A program made the position numbers and the translations under genes. Source: Microbacteriaceae bacterium (GTDB lineage: Bacteria; Actinomycetota; Actinomycetes; Actinomycetales; Microbacteriaceae). Taken from it: a DNA stretch of 21,768 bases. The DNA lies in contig JAAYAS010000040.1 in assembly GCA_012719255.1 (NCBI GenBank), positions 1-21,768 of the forward strand, written 5' to 3'. Every line of letters begins with the position of its first letter. The stretch's first letter is position 1. The notes under the pieces were generated by a model. That model was not told the DNA's origin. It did no database searches and worked only from the letters and a program-made list of their open reading frames with translations. Positions 7,026 through 13,992 of this stretch are shown here, in pieces.

Positions 7026-8138
7026 ATGACGAACCCGAACACCGCCGCCCTCGCCGCCGCCGGCGTGAGCATCTGGCTCGACGACCTCTCGCGCGAGCGC
7101 CTCGACTCGGGCTCGCTCGCCCGGCTCGTCGAGGAGCGCGACGTCGTCGGCGTCACCACCAACCCGTCGATCTTCGCGAACGCCCTCGCGAACGGCGCCG
7201 CCTACGAGCAGCAGATCCGCGAGCTCGTCGCCGACGGCGCCGACGTCGACCGGGCGATCCTCGAGATCACCACCGAGGACGTCCGCCGCGCCTGCGACGA
7301 GCTGCGCCCCGTGTTCGACGCCACCGGCGGCGTCGACGGCCGCGTGTCGATCGAGGTGTCGCCGCTGCACGCGCACGACACCGAGGCGACCGTCGCCGAG
7401 GCGAAGCTGCTCTGGGAGCGCGTCGACCGCCCGAACGCGATGATCAAGATCCCCGCCACCGTCGAGGGCCTGCCGGCGATCACCGAGGCGATCGCCTCGG
7501 GCATCTCGGTGAACGTCACGCTGATCTTCTCGCTCCCCCGCTACCGCGAGGTGATCAACGCGTACCTCACCGGGCTCGAGCAGGCGCGCGAGCGCGGCCA
7601 CGACCTGTCGACGATCCACTCGGTCGCCTCGTTCTTCGTCTCGCGCGTCGACGTCGAGATCGACAAGCGGCTCGACGCCTCGGGCGCCGAGGGCGCCGCC
7701 GAGCTGCGCGGCCGCGCCGCCGTCGCGAACGCGCGGCTCGCCTACCAGGTGTTCGAGCAGTCGTTCGACTCGGAGCGCGCCCGCGTGCTGCTCGCCGACG
7801 GCGCGAACGCGCAGCGGCCGCTGTGGGCCTCGACCGGCGTCAAGGACCCCTCGCTCCCCGACACGCTCTACGTCGTCGAGCTCGTCGCGCCGAGCACCGT
7901 GAACACGATGCCCGAGGCCACCCTCGAGGCGGTCGCCGACCACGGCGAGGTGCGCGGCGACGCCGTCGCCGGCACCTACCACGACGCGAACAAGCTCCTC
8001 GACGCGATCGATGCCGCCGGCATCTCCTACACCGAGGTCGTCGACCAGCTCGAGCGCGAGGGCGTCGAGAAGTTCGTCGTCTCGTGGCGCGAGCTGCAGG
8101 CGACGGTCGCCGAGCAGCTCGAGCGCGCCGCCGAGTAG
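7026..8138 (+). CDS. tal: Transaldolase
   Basis: Transaldolase transfers a dihydroxyacetone unit from sedoheptulose-7-phosphate to glyceraldehyde-3-phosphate through a Schiff base. The 370-residue length matches the long actinobacterial class rather than the short 220-residue type. Seen in order: SIWLDDLSRERL (15-26), VTTNPSIF (43-50), SIEVSPLHAHDT (108-119), NAMIKIPAT with the Schiff-base Lys141, and VNVTLIFS (162-169). SVASFFVSRVD and the late ASTGVKDPSLPDTLYV complete the set. The ATG at 7026 follows a GAAGGAG site at about 12 bases. The gene lies between tkt and pgi in the same operon-like run. Confidence 0.97.
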   Translation: MTNPNTAALAAAGVSIWLDDLSRERLDSGSLARLVEERDVVGVTTNPSIFANALANGAAYEQQIRELVADGADVDRAILEITTEDVRRACDELRPVFDATGGVDGRVSIEVSPLHAHDTEATVAEAKLLWERVDRPNAMIKIPATVEGLPAITEAIASGISVNVTLIFSLPRYREVINAYLTGLEQARERGHDLSTIHSVASFFVSRVDVEIDKRLDASGAEGAAELRGRAAVANARLAYQVFEQSFDSERARVLLADGANAQRPLWASTGVKDPSLPDTLYVVELVAPSTVNTMPEATLEAVADHGEVRGDAVAGTYHDANKLLDAIDAAGISYTEVVDQLEREGVEKFVVSWRELQATVAEQLERAAE

Positions 8139-8145
8139 CCGTCCC

Positions 8146-8172
8146 GCGGGCGCCGCGCACGGCGGCGCCCGC
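8146..8172 (+). terminator. GC-rich hairpin after tal (possible terminator or attenuator)
   Basis: An 11-bp perfect stem (8146-8156 with 8162-8172) encloses a 5-base loop, eight bases after the tal stop. There is no U-tract. As pgi follows on the same strand, it may only reduce read-through or protect the upstream mRNA end. Confidence 0.5.
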
Positions 8173-8198
8173 GCACCGCATCCATCGCACCGCATCCA
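8172..8198 (+). repeat. Two direct copies of a 13-base repeat upstream of pgi
   Basis: CGCACCGCATCCA occurs at 8172-8184 and 8186-8198, period 14 bases. It is in the tal-pgi gap, 35-60 bases before the pgi start. Each copy contains the CGCATCC heptamer that recurs in this window's intergenic DNA. Confidence 0.8.
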
Positions 8199-8232
8199 CC
8201 GTCGTCGTCACCGAGCAGCACAGGAGCACCCC

Positions 8233-9834
8233 ATGGCCATCAAGGTTTCCACCTCGGGCGCGGCCACCGAGGCCGCCCGCCGTCACCTCCCCCGACTCGT
8301 CGAGCAGCGCATCGCCTCGCGCCTGTTCGCCGAGGACCCGACCCTCTGGGGCGAGGCCGCCGAGGCCGAGTCGTCGAAGCGCCTCGGCTGGACCCGCGCC
8401 GCCGAGGTGTCGCGTCCGCTCGTCGACGAGATCGTCGCGCTCCGCGACGAGCTGCGCGGCAAGGGCCTCGACCGCATCGTGCTCTGCGGCATGGGCGGCT
8501 CGTCGCTCGCGCCCGAGGTGATGGCGAACACCGCCGGCGTCGAGCTCGAGGTGCTCGACTCGACCAACCCCGCGCAGGTCGCCGAGGTCGTCGGCGAGGG
8601 CATCGACCGCACCGTCGCCGTCGTCTCGTCGAAGTCGGGCTCGACCGTCGAGACCGACTCGCAGCGCCGCACCCTCATCGCCGCCTTCGAGGCCGCCGGC
8701 ATCGACCCCGCCGAGCGGCTCGTCATCGTCACCGACCCCGGCTCGCCGTTCGAGGAGTGGGCCCGCGGCGCCGGCTGCCGCGTCTTCCTCGCCGACCCGA
8801 CCGTCGGCGGCCGCTTCTCGGCGCTCACCGCCTTCGGCCTCGTGCCGGCGGGCCTCGCCGGTCTCGACATCGCCGAGCTCCTCGACGGCGCCGACGCCGT
8901 CGCCGACGAGCTCGCCGCCGACGACGAGCGCAACCCCGGCCTCGTGCTCGGCGCCGCGATCGCCGGCGGCGAGCCGGTGAAGACCTACCTCGGCATGGTC
9001 GAGCAGGGCACCGACATCGTCGGGCTCGGCGACTGGGCCGAGCAGCTCATCGCCGAGTCGACCGGCAAGGAGGGCAAGGGCCTGCTGCCGGTCGTGCTCG
9101 GCGCCGACGCGCCCGAGATCGGCCTGCCGATCCCCGACCTGCAGGTCGTGCGGCTCGTCGCCGACGCCGAGTCGGACGCCGCGCTCGGCGACGAGATCAA
9201 CGTGTCGGGATCGCTCGCCGAGCAGATGCTGCTCTGGGAGGTCGCGGTGTCGGTCGCCGGCGAGATCCTCCGCATCAACCCCTTCGACCAGCCCGACGTC
9301 GAGTCGGCGAAGGTCGCCGCGCGCGCCCTCCTCGACGAGACGCCCGCGCCGACCCCCGCCGCGTTCGTCGACGGCGCCGTCGAGGTGCGCGGCACCGCCG
9401 CCGTCGTCGACGGCCAGTCGACCGTCGCCGGCGCCGTCGAGGCGCTCCTCGCCCAGCTGCCCGACCGCGGCTACGTCGCGGTGCAGGCCTACGCGAACCG
9501 ACTCGCCCTCGACGAGCTCGTCGAGCTGCGCGACCTCATCGCCCACCGGGCGCGCCGCCCGGTCACCTTCGGCTGGGGCCCCCGCTTCCTCCACTCGACC
9601 GGCCAGTTCCACAAGGGCGGCCCCCGCGTCGGCGTCTTCCTGCAGCTCACCACGAGCGAGGAGGTCGACGTCGAGATCCCCGAGCGGCCCTTCACCTTCG
9701 GCGGGCTCATCCAGGCGCAGGCCGCCGGCGACGCCTCGGTGCTCGAGGGCCACGGCATGCCAGTGCTGCGGCTCCACCTCGCCGACGTCGACGCCGGCGT
9801 CGCCCAGGTGCTCGAGCAGCTCCGCGGCATCTGA
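8233..9834 (+). CDS. pgi: Glucose-6-phosphate isomerase
   Basis: This enzyme interconverts glucose-6-phosphate and fructose-6-phosphate, joining glycolysis to the pentose-phosphate genes on either side. The 533-residue product is the double-SIS-domain type found in actinobacterial tal-pgi-zwf clusters, where it can also be fused to transaldolase. Seen: CGMGGSSLAPEV (85-96), the sugar-phosphate loop SSKSGSTVET (132-141), VGGRFSALTAFGLVP (191-205), ESTGKEGKGLLPVV in the centre, and FLHSTGQFHKGGPRVG near the C-terminus with the catalytic-type His. The ATG at 8233 follows AGGAG by six bases. An upstream in-frame extension overlaps tal and is rejected. Tal and pgi are separate genes here. Confidence 0.95.
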   Translation: MAIKVSTSGAATEAARRHLPRLVEQRIASRLFAEDPTLWGEAAEAESSKRLGWTRAAEVSRPLVDEIVALRDELRGKGLDRIVLCGMGGSSLAPEVMANTAGVELEVLDSTNPAQVAEVVGEGIDRTVAVVSSKSGSTVETDSQRRTLIAAFEAAGIDPAERLVIVTDPGSPFEEWARGAGCRVFLADPTVGGRFSALTAFGLVPAGLAGLDIAELLDGADAVADELAADDERNPGLVLGAAIAGGEPVKTYLGMVEQGTDIVGLGDWAEQLIAESTGKEGKGLLPVVLGADAPEIGLPIPDLQVVRLVADAESDAALGDEINVSGSLAEQMLLWEVAVSVAGEILRINPFDQPDVESAKVAARALLDETPAPTPAAFVDGAVEVRGTAAVVDGQSTVAGAVEALLAQLPDRGYVAVQAYANRLALDELVELRDLIAHRARRPVTFGWGPRFLHSTGQFHKGGPRVGVFLQLTTSEEVDVEIPERPFTFGGLIQAQAAGDASVLEGHGMPVLRLHLADVDAGVAQVLEQLRGI

Positions 9835-9869
9835 GCCCGTCGCGGCGGGGCCGGCGGTCGACGACCGAC

Positions 9870-9875
9870 TAGACT
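9870..9875 (+). promoter_or_regulatory. candidate internal -10 for zwf-opcA-pgl
   Basis: TAGACT lies 36 bases after the pgi stop. It would start transcription near 9882 and give a leader of about 72 bases that contains the palindrome at 9904-9935. No -35 match is visible. It suggests that the oxidative branch can be transcribed separately from tkt-tal-pgi. Confidence 0.4.
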
Positions 9876-9903
9876 CCCCGCATCCCCGATTCCGATCGAC
9901 GCG

Positions 9904-9935
9904 GTCGCGGGGCGGATGCGCATCCGCCCCGCGAC
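9904..9935. promoter_or_regulatory. 32-bp perfect palindrome between pgi and zwf
   Basis: Positions 9904-9919 are the exact reverse complement of 9920-9935; the centre reads GGATGCGCATCC. As RNA it folds into a stem of about 14 bp with a 4-base loop, ending 19 bases before the zwf GTG. It could be a pgi terminator, a dyad operator, or a leader hairpin close to the zwf ribosome-binding site. The sequence alone does not decide between these. Confidence 0.75.
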
Positions 9936-9954
9936 GCCGGCGAAAGCGAGCGCT

Positions 9955-11496
9955 GTGACTGCTGTCCCCCTCTCGGCCGAGCACAACCCGCTCCGGCCTC
10001 CCGCCGAGCGCCGGCTCGACCGCATCGCCGGTCCCTCGAGCCTGGTGTTCTTCGGCGTCACCGGCGACCTCAGCCGCAAGAAGCTGCTGCCGGCGGTGTA
10101 CGACCTCGCCAACCGCGGCCTGCTCTCGCCGTCGTTCGGCCTCGTCGGCTTCGGCCGGCGCGAGTGGGACCACGACGCCTTCCGCGAGTTCGTGCGCGAG
10201 AACGCCCGCACGCACGCGCGCACCGAGTGGAGCGAGGCGGTCTGGGAGCAGCTCGCCCGCGGCATCCGCTTCGTCAGCGGCGAGTTCGACGACGACGCCG
10301 CCTTCGACGAGCTCCGGCGCGTGCTCGACGAGCTCGACGCCGAGCAGGGCACGAGCGGCAACCACGCCTTCTACCTGTCGATCCCGCCGCGCTCGTTCGC
10401 GCCGGTCACCGAGCAGCTGCGCCGCTCGGGCCTCGCCGCGAGCGGCAACGGATCGTGGCGCCGCGTGATCATCGAGAAGCCGTTCGGCCATGACCTCGCC
10501 TCGGCGCGCGAGCTCAACGACATCATCGAGTCGCGCTTCCCGAGCGACTCGATCTTCCGCATCGACCACTACCTCGGCAAGGAGACGGTGCAGAACCTGC
10601 TCGCGCTCCGCTTCGCGAACACGATGTTCGAGCCGCTGTGGAACCGCAACTCGGTCGACCACGTGCAGATCACCATGGCCGAGGACATCGGCGTCTCGGG
10701 CCGCGCCGGCTACTACGACGGCGTCGGCGCCGCCCGCGACGTCATCCAGAACCACCTGCTGCAGCTGCTCGCCCTCACCGCCATGGAGGAGCCGCTCTCG
10801 TTCGGCGCGAAGGACCTCCGCAACGAGAAGGAGAAGGTGCTCGCCGCCGTGCGCCTCGGCGACGACCTCGCCGCCACCACCGCCCGGGGCCAGTACGGCA
10901 GCGGCTGGCTCGGCGGCGAGCACGTGCGCGGCTTCCTCGAGGAGGAGGGCATGAACCCCGCCTCCACCACCGAGACCTACGCGGCGCTGCGCCTCGAGAT
11001 CGACACCCGGCGCTGGATGGGCGTGCCCTTCTACCTGCGCACCGGCAAGCGGCTCGGCCGCCGCGTCACCGAGATCGCGATCACGTTCAAGCAGGCGCCG
11101 CTCTACCTCTTCGGCGCCTCCGAGCGCGCCTCGCTCGGCCCGAACGCGCTCGTCATCCGCGTGCAGCCCGACGAGGGCGTGACGATGCGCTTCGGCTCGA
11201 AGGTGCCCGGCGCCGGCATGCAGGTGCGCGACGTCACGATGGACATGGGCTACGGCCACGCGTTCACCGAGTCGAGCCCCGAGGCCTACGAGCGCCTCAT
11301 CCTCGACGTGCTCCTCGGCGACCCGCCGCTGTTCCCCCGGCACGAGGAGGTCGAGCTCTCGTGGCGCATCCTCGACCCCGTCGAGGAGTTCTGGGCGGCG
11401 AACGGCGCGCCCGAGACCTACAAGCCCGGGTCATGGGGCCCGGCGTCGGCCGACGAGCTCATGCGCCGCGACGGGCGCGTCTGGAGGCGACCGTGA
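9955..11496 (+). CDS. zwf: Glucose-6-phosphate 1-dehydrogenase
   Basis: Zwf catalyses the first oxidative step of the pentose-phosphate pathway, glucose-6-phosphate to 6-phosphogluconolactone with reduction of NADP+. The 513-residue product has the dinucleotide loop GVTGDLSRKK (34-43), the substrate loop EKPFGHD (174-180) and the active-site signature RIDHYLGKE (202-210) with the catalytic-type His. I chose the GTG at 9955, eight bases from a modest GAAAG site, because the product then begins with the family's usual short lead into NPLR. An ATG at 9916 is inside the palindrome and adds 13 residues of no family character. The stop overlaps the opcA start by four bases (GTGA), implying translational coupling to its allosteric partner. 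Confidence 0.96.
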   Translation: MTAVPLSAEHNPLRPPAERRLDRIAGPSSLVFFGVTGDLSRKKLLPAVYDLANRGLLSPSFGLVGFGRREWDHDAFREFVRENARTHARTEWSEAVWEQLARGIRFVSGEFDDDAAFDELRRVLDELDAEQGTSGNHAFYLSIPPRSFAPVTEQLRRSGLAASGNGSWRRVIIEKPFGHDLASARELNDIIESRFPSDSIFRIDHYLGKETVQNLLALRFANTMFEPLWNRNSVDHVQITMAEDIGVSGRAGYYDGVGAARDVIQNHLLQLLALTAMEEPLSFGAKDLRNEKEKVLAAVRLGDDLAATTARGQYGSGWLGGEHVRGFLEEEGMNPASTTETYAALRLEIDTRRWMGVPFYLRTGKRLGRRVTEIAITFKQAPLYLFGASERASLGPNALVIRVQPDEGVTMRFGSKVPGAGMQVRDVTMDMGYGHAFTESSPEAYERLILDVLLGDPPLFPRHEEVELSWRILDPVEEFWAANGAPETYKPGSWGPASADELMRRDGRVWRRP

Positions 11497-12470
11497 TCAT
11501 CGAGCTGCAGGGCACCACCACCTCGCAGATCGCCAAGCGACTCGTCGAGGTGCGCGAGGAGGGCGGCGCCGTCGCCCTCGGCCGCGTGCTCACCCTCGTG
11601 GTGATCACCGAGGCCGCCGACAACGAGGCCGCGATCCGCGCCGCGAACGCCGCCTCGAGCGAGCACCCGATGCGGGTGATCGTGCTCCACACCGACGACG
11701 GCACCGGTCCCTCGACGCTGAACGCCGAGATCCGCGTCGGCCGCGACGCCGGCGCCGGCGACGTCGTCGTGCTCCACGCCTCGGGCGACTCGGCCCGCGA
11801 CCCCGAGACGCTCGTGCAGGGGCTCCTCCTCCCCGACGCCCCGGTCGTCGCGTGGTGGCCCGACCACGGCATGATGGCGCCGAGCCGCTCGCCGATCGGC
11901 CGCATCGCCCAGGTGCGCATCATCGACACCCAGCATGCCGCCGACGGCGCCGAGGCGCTCACCGAGATCGCCGAGCACTTCGCGCCCGGCGACACGAACC
12001 TCACCTGGACGCGGCTCACCCGCTGGCGCGCGCAGCTCGCCGCGGTGCTCGACCAGCCGCCCTACGAGCAGATCGAGCGCGCCGAGGTCGTCGCCCGCCG
12101 CGGCTCGGCCGGCGCCATTCTCATGGCGGGCTGGCTGCAGGCCCGCCTGCAGGCGCCCGTCGAGCTCGTCTGGCAGGAGGCCGACGAGCAGGCCCACAAC
12201 CTCCGGGCGGTGCGCCTGCACCGCGCCTCGGGGCCGATCGAGCTCGAACGCCTCTCCCCCACGACCGCCCGGCTGCGCCAGCCGGGCCAGCCCGAGCAGC
12301 TCATCCCGCTCACCGTGCGCGACACCACCGAGGCGCTCGCCGAGGAGCTGCGCTCGCTCGCGCCCGACGAGATGTACGCCGAGGCGCTCCTCGAGGGTGT
12401 GCCGGTGCTCTGCGCGAACGGCGTGTGCCGCTTCGACTTCGAGGCCGAGACCGCGGGAGGCGGACTATGA
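11493..12470 (+). CDS. opcA: Glucose-6-phosphate dehydrogenase assembly protein OpcA
   Basis: OpcA is a non-catalytic partner that promotes assembly or activity of G6PDH oligomers in cyanobacteria and actinobacteria. The 325-residue product shows the family's N-terminal part (GRVLTLVVIT, near 29-38), the mid-protein VVAWWPDHG with nearby SPIGRIAQVRIIDT, and the LTWTRLTRWRAQLA segment. The C-terminal part has LRAVRLHRASGPIELER and ends with NGVCRFDFEAE. The GTG start at 11493 overlaps the zwf stop (GTGA) and has a GGAGG site five bases upstream; the stop in turn overlaps the pgl ATG (ATGA). I see no catalytic motif, as expected. Position between zwf and pgl is the classic arrangement. Confidence 0.95.
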   Translation: MIIELQGTTTSQIAKRLVEVREEGGAVALGRVLTLVVITEAADNEAAIRAANAASSEHPMRVIVLHTDDGTGPSTLNAEIRVGRDAGAGDVVVLHASGDSARDPETLVQGLLLPDAPVVAWWPDHGMMAPSRSPIGRIAQVRIIDTQHAADGAEALTEIAEHFAPGDTNLTWTRLTRWRAQLAAVLDQPPYEQIERAEVVARRGSAGAILMAGWLQARLQAPVELVWQEADEQAHNLRAVRLHRASGPIELERLSPTTARLRQPGQPEQLIPLTVRDTTEALAEELRSLAPDEMYAEALLEGVPVLCANGVCRFDFEAETAGGGL

Positions 12471-13210
12471 GCCTCGATCGCGCGACGCTGCGCCGCGGCG
12501 ACTCGGTCGACGACGTCGACCTCATGATGGCCGCCGACACGGTCGCCCGGCTCATGGGCCGCCTGCGCCGGGCCCACGAGGTGCACCTCGCGGTCTCGGG
12601 CGGGTCGGTCGCCACCCGCGCGCTGCCGGCGATCGTGGCGGCGGCCAACGCGGTCGGGCTCGACTGGGGGCGCGTGCACATCTGGTTCGCCGACGAGCGC
12701 TTCGCGCCCCGCGGCCACGCCGACCGCAACGCCTCGGCGGTGATGGTCGCGCTCCGCCAGGCGCCCGGCTTCTTCGCGAGCCAGCTGCACATCCCCGCCG
12801 CCTCCGACGTCGGCGTCTCGCTCGACGAGGCGGCCGCCGCCTACGACCGCGAGCTGCTCCGGCACCTGCCGGGCAGCGTGCCGCAGCTCGACGTGGTGCT
12901 GCTCGGCATGGGGCCCGACGGCCACACCGCCTCGCTCTTCCCCGGCCGCGACGAGCTCGCGATCGACGACCGCTTCGTCGTGCCCGTGCGCGACTCGCCG
13001 AAGCCTCCGCCCGAGCGGGTCACCCTCACCCTGCCGGTGATCAACGGCGCCGAGCACGTGCTCGTCTACGCCACCGGCGAGGGCAAGGCCGAGGCGCTGC
13101 GGCTCGCCCGCAGCGGCGCGGCGAGCGCCGCCGAGTCGCCGATCGGCGCCGTGTCGGCGCGCGGCGAGCTCGTGCTCTACGCCGACCGCGCGGCGCTCGG
13201 CGAGTCCTGA
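12467..13210 (+). CDS. pgl: 6-phosphogluconolactonase
   Basis: Pgl (DevB type) hydrolyses 6-phosphogluconolactone made by Zwf to 6-phosphogluconate. The 247-residue product has LAVSGGS (41-47), WFADERF (73-79, family WFGDER-like; note Ala for the usual Gly) and the hallmark GMGPDGHTASLFPG (147-160). The ATG at 12467 overlaps the opcA stop by four bases and follows a GGGAGG site. It closes the plus-strand run and is followed by the palindromic terminator at 13243-13280. 6-Phosphogluconate dehydrogenase is not in the window. Confidence 0.95.
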   Translation: MSLDRATLRRGDSVDDVDLMMAADTVARLMGRLRRAHEVHLAVSGGSVATRALPAIVAAANAVGLDWGRVHIWFADERFAPRGHADRNASAVMVALRQAPGFFASQLHIPAASDVGVSLDEAAAAYDRELLRHLPGSVPQLDVVLLGMGPDGHTASLFPGRDELAIDDRFVVPVRDSPKPPPERVTLTLPVINGAEHVLVYATGEGKAEALRLARSGAASAAESPIGAVSARGELVLYADRAALGES

Positions 13211-13242
13211 GGCGCGGTGCGCCGGCCGTCCGCGCGACGGAG

Positions 13243-13280
13243 GAGGGCCCGGATGCGGTGATCACCGCATCCGGGCCCTC
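13243..13280. terminator. Bidirectional terminator: 38-bp perfect palindrome between pgl and rbpA
   Basis: Positions 13243-13261 are the exact reverse complement of 13262-13280. The palindrome lies in the 88-base gap between the convergent pgl and rbpA stops. It folds into a stem of about 17 bp on either strand, without a U-tract. Both arms contain the GGATGCG/CGCATCC heptamer. Confidence 0.85.
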
Positions 13281-13298
13281 TCGCGTCGGCGGGGCGCG

Positions 13299-13664
13299 CT
13301 ACTCGGCGCTGCCGCCGCCGCGGCGCTCGCGCAGCTTCTGCAGCGCCTCCTCGAGCAGCTGGGCGCCCTCCTCGGGGGTGCGGCGCTCCTGCACGTACTC
13401 GAAGTGGGTCTTGTACGGCGCGACGGTCTCCTCGGCGGGAGGGTTCTCGCGGTCGCGCCCGGCGGGCAGGCCGGTCTTCGGCGAGTCGATGGTCTCGGGG
13501 ATGTCGGCCTCGGCGATGTCGGCCGAGTACCAGCGGATCGTCTCGTTGCCCTCGGCGTCCCAGTAGCTCACCGCGATGCGGTCGGCCATGGGGGCGAGCT
13601 CGCCCTGCAGGTTCGACGCGGCCGAGCCGATGCGGGCGCCGCGGATCCCGGTCGAGCTCGACAT
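13299..13664 (-). CDS. rbpA: RNA polymerase-binding protein RbpA
   Basis: RbpA is an actinobacterial general transcription factor that binds RNA polymerase and the primary sigma factor and stabilises promoter complexes. The 121-residue product matches the expected layout: a flexible N-terminal tail with GIRGARIG (6-13), a beta-rich core domain of about 28-70 (DRIAVSYWDAEGNETIRWYS then IPETIDSPKTGLPAGRD), a linker, and a sigma-interacting helix of about 86-115 (THFEYVQERRTPEEGAQLL then LRERR). It has no cysteine at all, so it belongs to the forms without a zinc site. The ATG at 13664 shares one base with the secG stop (TGATG). It is the last gene of the minus-strand run, ending at the shared terminator with pgl. 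Confidence 0.9.
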   Translation of the reverse strand: MSSSTGIRGARIGSAASNLQGELAPMADRIAVSYWDAEGNETIRWYSADIAEADIPETIDSPKTGLPAGRDRENPPAEETVAPYKTHFEYVQERRTPEEGAQLLEEALQKLRERRGGGSAE

Positions 13665-13924
13665 CAGGCGACGCCGCTCGGGCCGACGAAGCGCATGAGG
13701 ATGCCCATGAGCACGATCGTGACCGCCCAGATCACCATCACCCAGACGGTGATGCGGTTGAGGTTCTTCTCGGCCACTCCCGACGAGGCGATGTTCGAGG
13801 TGACGCCGCCGCCGAACATGTCGCTGACGCCGCCGCCCTTGCCGCGGTGCAGCAGGATGAAGAGGATCAGCAGGACGCTCGTGATCGCGAGCACGACCTG
13901 CAGGATGATGAGAAGGATGTCCAC
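13664..13924 (-). CDS. secG: Preprotein translocase subunit SecG
   Basis: SecG is the small accessory subunit of the SecYEG channel. The 86-residue product has the expected hairpin of two membrane segments, about residues 3-25 and 57-79. Between them is the family loop with HRGKGGGVSDMFGGG (26-40) and a SSGVAEKNLNRIT segment. The GTG at 13924 follows a GAGAGG site by five bases. Upstream in-frame extensions run antisense-like into the tpiA end and are rejected. It lies after tpiA, a placement widely conserved in Gram-positive bacteria (gap-pgk-tpiA-secG), and is coupled to rbpA by a TGATG junction. Confidence 0.93.
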   Translation of the reverse strand: MDILLIILQVVLAITSVLLILFILLHRGKGGGVSDMFGGGVTSNIASSGVAEKNLNRITVWVMVIWAVTIVLMGILMRFVGPSGVA

Positions 13925-13946
13925 GGGGGCCTCTCGGAAACGGGAA

Positions 13947-13981
13947 CGGACGGGGCCGGCGATGCGCGCCGACCCCGTCCG
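13947..13981 (-). terminator. Hairpin between tpiA and secG
   Basis: Fifteen-base arms (13947-13961 with 13967-13981) pair with one mismatch around a 5-base loop, 11 bases after the tpiA stop. It may end or weaken transcription of gap-pgk-tpiA. It directly abuts the candidate secG -10 at 13987-13982, so it would also sit near the start of a secG transcript. Confidence 0.6.
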
Positions 13982-13987
13982 AGTATA
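13982..13987 (-). promoter_or_regulatory. candidate -10 for secG-rbpA
   Basis: The minus strand reads TATACT, close to the bacterial consensus, between the tpiA stop and secG. No good -35 is seen, and the predicted start near 13975 lies inside the hairpin at 13947-13981. It may be a separate promoter for secG-rbpA or a chance match. Confidence 0.4.
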
Positions 13988-13992
13988 GGCGG

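Noticed and set aside
9916..9954. ATG at 9916 as the zwf start
   Set aside because: It lies in the centre of the palindrome and has no ribosome-binding site. The 13 extra residues have no family likeness; the GTG at 9955 fits better.
7840..11343. Open frame of 1167 codons on the minus strand across tal, pgi and zwf
   Set aside because: It is antisense to three well-supported genes. Its product is Arg/Leu/Ala/Asp/Glu/His/Val-rich with no family motif. Long antisense frames are a by-product of GC-rich third positions.
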